The position numbers and the translations under genes are program-made. 64,000 bases of DNA, taken from contig BCGQ01000005.1 of the NCBI GenBank assembly GCA_001599355.1, forward strand, positions 500,222 through 564,221, given 5' to 3'. This document shows, in pieces, positions 59,401-64,000 of the stretch (the stretch's first letter is position 1; every line of letters starts with the position of its first letter). This stretch comes from Nakazawaea peltata. Taxonomy: Eukaryota; Ascomycota; Pichiomycetes; Alaninales; Pachysolenaceae. The notes below the pieces were generated by a model that worked only from the letters and a program-made list of their open reading frames with translations, did not search any database and had not been told where the DNA came from.

Positions 59401-59768
59401 ACGTCTTGACCGGGATCATTGCCACGTAATTCTAACTCTACATAAGCTTCGGTTTCTCCCTGCTTGACAAACTGAGAGAGCTGCATAGTTTGCTTGCCCA
59501 AATACTCAAGTTTTCCTCCTAGTCCGATACAAATTGCGCACACAACTGTTGATTTTCCTGTACCATTGGGTCCTATTATCATATTGAGGTAGGGGGACAT
59601 CTGAAATTCGGTCAATGAATAAGACATGAAGTTGTGGAGCTTGATTCTTTTAATGGAACCTGGGTTGAAGAGGTTGGGTGAGGGGAGTTGAGACTCATTT
59701 TTGACGGGGGCATTCAATTTCCGCCGTTTCGGCGTGTTGACAAAGTCTCCTAGATCAATAGTAGGCAT
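56472..59768 (-). CDS. SMC5: SMC5-SMC6 complex subunit Smc5
   Basis: The 1098-residue ATPase is needed for homologous recombination repair and replication of repetitive DNA. The Walker A box is GPNGTGKST (66-74) after GSIKRIKLHNFMSYSLTEF, long coiled coils flank a hinge (about 440-640, with LGFQGYLVDFVTGPQPV), and the C-terminal lobe has the ABC signature SGGERS (from about 992), VVDEINQGMD (Walker B), and YFLITPKLL. Length matches S. cerevisiae Smc5 (1093 aa), and the order of Smc5-specific blocks (LCQFLAQDRV, RNERLVHK) is kept. ATG 59768 gives MPTIDLGDFV, like yeast SLIDLGRYV. Convergent with CCC1 and divergent from SWC3. Confidence 0.97.
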   Translation of the reverse strand: MPTIDLGDFVNTPKRRKLNAPVKNESQLPSPNLFNPGSIKRIKLHNFMSYSLTEFQMSPYLNMIIGPNGTGKSTVVCAICIGLGGKLEYLGKQTMQLSQFVKQGETEAYVELELRGNDPGQDVVIRRHIYTDGSKTRVYRNGIEISERLLREFVKSLDIQLESLCQFLAQDRVSKFAAQRPSQLLREIEGSFGDGELLRKHDKLIEISGNLNYLKKTLGDFEKRLEASLKEKESLSLEVEKFKKYAETKKDLQMHQKLIPFVKIQDLRVQFQEAKKERDSKIQQLKDFEKKIAPISQMMRGFDDDILLSQLEIKALTKKSSKLRSDIEKYQDKCKDEDHNIEKLRANLRHKLTEIVKKTQKLELKTLELQDLESIQLRFQQSLVSDEELRTKRDLRSELSNDFNAKKLVVTSLANEVRHLKDRRRGLENTVKDLKTQYTSDDKLNILSGSDPYSQQGKTYKVIQFMRKNKRAFLNHLYESPVVSLSVTKGYGTIFGNVVTLDSQLAITTVSESLHRLVTKKILDDLRINVSFRQISSQFDMDAGGNRLSQQELQQLGFQGYLVDFVTGPQPVIQMLCEQHFIHQIPVTLSPLSPQQLDKVQRHAKIQTFVSGDQIFRTFTSQYGRKERYSTLTFINPSYRLFDRQGLSEDQRLSVETRVKEEESRIDELSTQLEEQESLYKTETEQLQELERSYNSISQELKEIMDKNRRYNRLKEKSSIVNGDIENLKKEIEQLGTGDHEKLKQTTNEKIRESFSKKIQLITKISQLYSKIQALEKDKVLHSFKEFQFHNRKVSVEYLARSVEQEKSRLQTQVDELKQKCKEMKRETTAKINLLNQQVNETLSEEERELLSELLKSYLAQGQFTEDKIRTKIELIRRELTNFSDAEESSLTKFARVEQTISDITSALPELRNRHSLLSLEVEDVKTSWLPELRDLVTKISSSFHQMFTKIYPNGEVRLHEDEESFTEWRLEILVQFRDGEGMSVLDGTTQSGGERSVSTLIFLNSLQGLVNAPFRVVDEINQGMDLRNERLVHKLIVESACSEENPGQYFLITPKLLTNLAYHPKMSVHCVMAGQYCPDPQLDPQFLKFGVASGYVN

Positions 59769-60032
59769 CGAAAATGACACACACCTGATTTTGAGTGATG
59801 GTGAAGTGGAGTTGAAGTTGATCCGGTTTCGATAAGAAGGGTTTGTTTTTCTGATTAGAGAGGTGTAAATTGCTACGCGAGCGATCTACGAATTATTCCC
59901 GATAATAAAGGTTTGAAAATTGGGTCGCGATTCCCGATTCAAGAGGTGAGCGAAAAATACCAATCTCCATACAAATTTCGCCTCGATCAGAGTATTGACA
60001 AGTACGGTTATTGTGGTGATCTTGGGGTAAAA

Positions 60033-62555
60033 ATGTCGGTAAAGCGAAGTGTGAGTCCCGTAGATGACAATTCAGGGTCATTCACACCCACAAAACGTAA
60101 CAAACCAGCCTATACAGGTGGTAGAATGGTCACCACTTTACTGACCACAATGTCTTTGTCTAATGTGAAGCTTGAACTTCCCGATACACCTAGACCTTTT
60201 GAAGTGGTGAATACGATTCCGTTATCGAGAGAGGAGCCAGTGTATGATGAAGAGACTTTGGGTTCGAATTTGCTTAGTGTCAAGGACTCGGCTACCCTAT
60301 ATAACTCATTGATTATTTCTAGACAGAATTGGCTTTATAATGATCGGATGGGAGTGTTTGAGCATTATTGGAGTAGAAGAGAGGAGCTGCTGTATAAGGC
60401 GGGGTTAATTCAGACGGACGATCCGAATTTTGCTTCTAAGAGGAAGAATATGAGTAAATTATGCGAATGTTCATTACAGTTAGGGCCTCATTCGTTTCCT
60501 ATAAGGCTCTTTATAGTGAAGGATGAAGAGACGGAGAGGAAATATCATGAGGAATTGAAGCTGAAGGGGTTGACGAGAATTAAGGAGGAGGAGGAGGAGA
60601 GGGAAGAGAAGGGAGGGATGGTGATAATTCAGAGTCATCCTGAGCAGCGAGTTCAGGTGCAGCCACAGCCAGTGCAGGTACAGCCAATACAGCAAGTGAA
60701 GCAAGTTGAGCCAGTACAGTCAACTCAAGCAGTACAGTCAGCTGAGTCAGCTGATCCCGTTGGGACTGTCCAAGATGTGCCTGCTCATCCTGTTCAGCCC
60801 GCTCAATCTACTAATACTTCTGGGGAAGAGAAGGTGGAAGAAAATGAACAATCAGAGAAAGAGAATAAAAGTGAAGGTGGACTGGAGGAGAATAAGGCTG
60901 AAGATGAGGGAGCTCAAGGTGAAACTCAAAGTGAAACTCAAAGTGAAGCTAAAGCTGATGCTGATGCTGATGCTGATGCTGATACAGAAGAATCAGACTC
61001 AGATTCAAGCTCAGAATCTGAAGCTGAACCTGAAGAGAAAGAGATTGAAGAATCTAATGAAGATCTGATGAATGTGGATCAGAAGGAGGGGGATGAGAGT
61101 GGACAACTGAAGGCTGAGACTGGTGAAGAAGAAAAGGTTGGGGCTACCGAGCTGACTCAAGATAAAGAAGTTTCTGAATCAAAAGAAGGAGCTCTGGTTC
61201 AGTCTCTGCCTGCTGCTCTGCCTGTTGCTCTGCCTGCTGCTCTGCCCGATGCTCTGCCCGAATCTCTGGCACTGCCCGATCTGGCTCTGCCACTGTCTAC
61301 CACTCCCGTACAACCTGATGATTCCTCCTCTTCTTCCTCCTCTGACTCCTCCGATTCATCCTCAGACGAAAAAGATACCACAGAACAACCTAAATCCAAT
61401 GACCCTACCCCCCAATCTAATCCACCTCCCAAACCTGCTAAACCAGAGATTCCTCAAAGCTTAGAAAACCACATCATGATCTCCAACTTGAACTCCTTAG
61501 CTCGTAAAGACAAATCATTAAACGAATTAATGAAGACCGTCGCCTCGGGAAATGCTTCCAAAAAGCAGATCGAGACCTTCCACGGGTTCATCGTTCAGGC
61601 CAAAAAGATGGGAGATCCCGACGGAAGATTGTCGAGGATTTACCACCTGCAAATTCGGATGCAAAAGCAAGCTGAGCGAGATGCTAAACTGCTGGAAAGA
61701 CTGAAGAAACAGGAAGAGAAACGAAAGATCCAGATGGAGAAACAACGGATCAAAGACCTCGAAAGAGAACGTAAAAGACGTGAGAAAGAGAAGCTCAAGG
61801 AATTGAGACAGCTTGAGAAACTGAACATGAAGGAAATGAAGAAACTGGAGAAAGAACGGATGAAGAGGTCGCCGGGGTCCTATTTCGCTAAGAAACTCAA
61901 ACCTGTAAAGACCAAATTGACGGCTCTTCAAGAGAGATATGTGGATAATCCTACGCTTGCATTTGAATTTGCCGAAAACACAGCTGCTCGTCTTCTTTTC
62001 ACCAAAGATTGTGTATTGGAATACCTTGGAGATGGAGAGATGTTGAACTCGTTCGTGGTCATTCATAACCAAGAAGAGATCGATGAGTATTACCTGGAGA
62101 AACTGCTGCAAGAGAAGAGAAGAGAAGACTTTGAGAAGGCCAAGGTGGAAGAACTGGAGAAAGCAAAGCAAAAGAAACCTCCTCCAAGACGTAGAAGAGG
62201 GTTAAGGTTGGGATCTAACAAGAAGTCGACTCCTCGTCAGTTACAAGAACCGGAACCGGAACCGGAACTCGTTAAACCTCAACCAATTTACTCGACGATA
62301 ACCGTCAAGTTCTCTGAGATCCCCGACCATTGTGTCCAACTTATATTGAACTCGGCCAATCCTCTTGAAGAAGTTCAACAGAAGATGAGTCAAATCTTCG
62401 CTGAGGGAATCAGGAAAGATCTTGACTATGTTTGGTATCAACTTGATGGTGTTATTGATGAAGTGTTAGCTGAGAAGTTAAGACACAATTTACAAACCCT
62501 TGAGTCACAGAATGTCAAGAGAGTTGGTGGTAGTGGCCGTAAGAAGGATGATTGA
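60033..62555 (+). CDS. SWC3: SWR1 complex subunit Swc3
   Basis: The 840-residue protein is longer than S. cerevisiae Swc3 (625 aa) but matches in order: PRPFEVVNTIPLSREEPVY (about 54-72), NSLIISRQNWLYN, LCECSLQLGPHSFPIRLFIVKDE, then a central part MISNLNSLARKDKSLNELMKTVA, a long KR/E coiled coil, QERYVDNPTLAFEF, and the C-terminal NPLEEVQQKMSQI and VWYQLDGV. The extra length is low-complexity: Gln-Val-Pro repeats, Glu/Ser and Asp-Ala repeats (about 210-390), and a Pro/Ala linker encoded by eleven CTG codons (61194-61295), which a standard-code translation would give as Leu. SWR1 deposits histone H2A.Z. ATG 60033 is chosen. Confidence 0.92.
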   Translation: MSVKRSVSPVDDNSGSFTPTKRNKPAYTGGRMVTTLLTTMSLSNVKLELPDTPRPFEVVNTIPLSREEPVYDEETLGSNLLSVKDSATLYNSLIISRQNWLYNDRMGVFEHYWSRREELLYKAGLIQTDDPNFASKRKNMSKLCECSLQLGPHSFPIRLFIVKDEETERKYHEELKLKGLTRIKEEEEEREEKGGMVIIQSHPEQRVQVQPQPVQVQPIQQVKQVEPVQSTQAVQSAESADPVGTVQDVPAHPVQPAQSTNTSGEEKVEENEQSEKENKSEGGLEENKAEDEGAQGETQSETQSEAKADADADADADTEESDSDSSSESEAEPEEKEIEESNEDLMNVDQKEGDESGQLKAETGEEEKVGATELTQDKEVSESKEGALVQSLPAALPVALPAALPDALPESLALPDLALPLSTTPVQPDDSSSSSSSDSSDSSSDEKDTTEQPKSNDPTPQSNPPPKPAKPEIPQSLENHIMISNLNSLARKDKSLNELMKTVASGNASKKQIETFHGFIVQAKKMGDPDGRLSRIYHLQIRMQKQAERDAKLLERLKKQEEKRKIQMEKQRIKDLERERKRREKEKLKELRQLEKLNMKEMKKLEKERMKRSPGSYFAKKLKPVKTKLTALQERYVDNPTLAFEFAENTAARLLFTKDCVLEYLGDGEMLNSFVVIHNQEEIDEYYLEKLLQEKRREDFEKAKVEELEKAKQKKPPPRRRRGLRLGSNKKSTPRQLQEPEPEPELVKPQPIYSTITVKFSEIPDHCVQLILNSANPLEEVQQKMSQIFAEGIRKDLDYVWYQLDGVIDEVLAEKLRHNLQTLESQNVKRVGGSGRKKDD

Positions 62556-62629
62556 ACTACAATGACTACTTAAAACTACATTCGATGATTTGTCATGGCC
62601 TCATTGATACTATATACCTTTGTACTATA

Positions 62630-63970
62630 TTATGATGAATATTGTAACAGAAGTCCCATTGTAGGAACATTTAAACGATTATTTTTGAAGTCCAATTGGC
62701 AACCTCCACTGAGTAAAAACCCTTGGAATTTACCTTCCCAAAGACATTTGAGGTCTTTATCTTTTAATGATGTTGATAATTTGACCACACTGGAGAAATC
62801 CGTTTCATTTACAAGTTTGGAGAACGTTTTTATCACGTCATATTGGTCGGATGATTCTGTTGGTAAATGAAGTTTGGAGTCTAAAGTTTGCGGGTGAAGT
62901 GTGGACTCATTTTCAATGATGTTAGTAGAGAATTTGGACGGTCTCTTTCTGGTGATTTTAATTGAATCTACATCCAGAGTCTGGTCCAAGAATCTTCGTG
63001 TATCTCTTTCGGTTCTCAACTTATGCTCTCTTGAAAGTCTCCATAATTCACATCCAATACTTAAATTACTTTCATAAGAATAGATATTAAAGTCGTATTT
63101 GGATGAAAAATTCGATCCCACACTCGTTCTCACACTATATGTGGAGCATAAATTACCCAATATAGGATTACATGACAATGTAAAAGTAAGAGGTTTGCCT
63201 GTGGATGTGGAATGTGTTGTATATCTCAAACTACTTGAAAATCCAGGTGACATATTGAAAGTCCCGTACCAGACTTCGGTTCCTAATGTCAACATCGAGC
63301 TATTAATATGCAAATTACGGGCAAAAGCATCGAGATTCTTGTCGAAAAGCTTCTTATAACGGTTATTATCATGATATCCAAAGTTATAAAGGAACCTAAA
63401 CCCTAAAAGAGCCTCATTAGTCGAGAAAATAAACTCTCTAGAGTACTTTCCTTTGTCATTTTGTAAATAAAAAGTCATTATTCCCGTGTTGAGGTTGAGT
63501 TTCCTGGTCTGTTTGGGGAGATTGATACATTTAACTATGAGCTGAGAGGTTGGAGAGAACCTGTTGATGTACATAGCTTCTAAAGCTCTGGTTGGAAGGT
63601 ACATTTTACCATACAACACACTTTCACTGCCCTTAAACGGCTCCGAATAACTATGAGGAGTCTTCTCGATGACCCTGTACCCATCGACAGCGTTCTGGAG
63701 AGGTATCAAAGTGGACCCGGTGACGGATTTCAAAGGTTTAGAGCAATACAAGTACGCCAACGACGCGTTAAGTTTCCCCGTATTGGAGAACCCGAAACTC
63801 GAATAGTTGAAGTCAGTCGACTTGGAGCTCACATCGAAGAAGAATCCTTTAGGGATCTTGAAGTTGATGATATTCTCGGAGGAGGCGAGGATGTTTTCAT
63901 ACAAGTTCTCGGTATTCCAGTTGGTTTCGGAATAGAAGCATTTTTGTATGTAATCCATGTAGGTGATCAT
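62630..63970 (-). CDS. MDM10: Mitochondrial outer-membrane beta-barrel Mdm10
   Basis: The 446-residue protein is a subunit of ERMES (ER-mitochondria contact) and of the SAM sorting machinery. It begins MITYMDYIQKCFYSETNWNTEN, parallel to S. cerevisiae MLPYMDQVLRAFYQSTHWSTQN, and keeps KMYLPTRALEAMYINRFSPTSQL, FIFSTNEALLGFRFLYNFG, SLRYTTHSTSTGKPLTFTLSCNP, FNIYSYESNLSIGCELW, VKLSTSLKDKDLKCLWEGKFQGFLLS and an aromatic end (LLQYSS) suited to the beta-signal. Alternating strands fit a porin-like barrel. Shorter than the yeast protein (493 aa) by loops. Convergent with SWC3. Confidence 0.95.
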   Translation of the reverse strand: MITYMDYIQKCFYSETNWNTENLYENILASSENIINFKIPKGFFFDVSSKSTDFNYSSFGFSNTGKLNASLAYLYCSKPLKSVTGSTLIPLQNAVDGYRVIEKTPHSYSEPFKGSESVLYGKMYLPTRALEAMYINRFSPTSQLIVKCINLPKQTRKLNLNTGIMTFYLQNDKGKYSREFIFSTNEALLGFRFLYNFGYHDNNRYKKLFDKNLDAFARNLHINSSMLTLGTEVWYGTFNMSPGFSSSLRYTTHSTSTGKPLTFTLSCNPILGNLCSTYSVRTSVGSNFSSKYDFNIYSYESNLSIGCELWRLSREHKLRTERDTRRFLDQTLDVDSIKITRKRPSKFSTNIIENESTLHPQTLDSKLHLPTESSDQYDVIKTFSKLVNETDFSSVVKLSTSLKDKDLKCLWEGKFQGFLLSGGCQLDFKNNRLNVPTMGLLLQYSS

Positions 63971-64000
63971 GGGTGATGGGGGTAGTTGATGGGGGATGTT

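Noticed and set aside
1-64000. Transposons, LTR elements, viral remnants, CRISPR, plasmid-like or bacterial operon features
   Set aside because: No terminal repeats, transposase, integrase, reverse transcriptase, capsid-like frames or regular spacer arrays were seen.

Overview
This window is nuclear DNA of a budding yeast (Saccharomycotina). Genes are densely packed and almost intronless, with one short coding intron that has a perfect TACTAAC branch site. Every recognisable protein is a yeast orthologue. I identified 29 protein-coding genes and no convincing tRNA, rRNA, transposon, LTR element or CRISPR array.

The most important property of the window is its genetic code. Where conserved proteins can be compared with remembered S. 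cerevisiae or human sequences, in-frame CTG codons repeatedly fall on conserved alanines, for example nine sites in HOM3, several in TUB4 and POL2, and single sites in RRP3, SUA7, CBR1 and NNR2. Conserved leucines use TTG, TTA, CTT or CTC. The organism therefore very probably belongs to the CUG-Ala clade (Pachysolen, Nakazawaea, Peterozyma; NCBI translation table 26). All CTG codons here should be read as Ala, and proteins translated with the standard code carry wrong residues.

Layout. 1-10.2 kb: PCD1 (Nudix), GUT2, then a divergent ribosome-biogenesis pair RRP3/SSF1 on a shared 248-bp promoter. 10.5-20.2 kb: PIB1 (FYVE-RING ligase), a Gic-like Cdc42 effector with G1/S promoter sites, a CASTOR-family ACT protein and PIB2. 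The last two look like TORC1 amino-acid inputs, and each has a Gcn4-type site about 90 bp upstream. 20.8-29 kb: POL2 (DNA polymerase epsilon) and NNR2. 29-35 kb: two tandem MNN1-type mannosyltransferases. 36.4-45.2 kb: HOM3, CBR1, an MCH-type transporter, TUB4 and ARO8. 45.3-50.4 kb: APQ12, SUA7 (TFIIB), ISD11, RSA3 and HSP42. 50.7-54.7 kb: a DUF3605/Gig1-like protein, a divergent phosphoglycerate mutase, a small unknown protein and an LtrA-family membrane protein. 55.5-64 kb: CCC1 (vacuolar iron transporter, probably with a 5'UTR intron and a Yap-type promoter), SMC5, SWC3 and MDM10.

Most convergent pairs end within 50-190 bp of each other. Long gene-free stretches lie upstream of GUT2, GIC, the CASTOR-like gene, PIB2, both MNN1 genes, HOM3, ARO8 and CCC1. 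Many intergenic regions hold short tandem repeats (11-19 bp units). Start codons were placed at ATG. Several reading frames stay open further upstream without an ATG, and this is noted where it matters.
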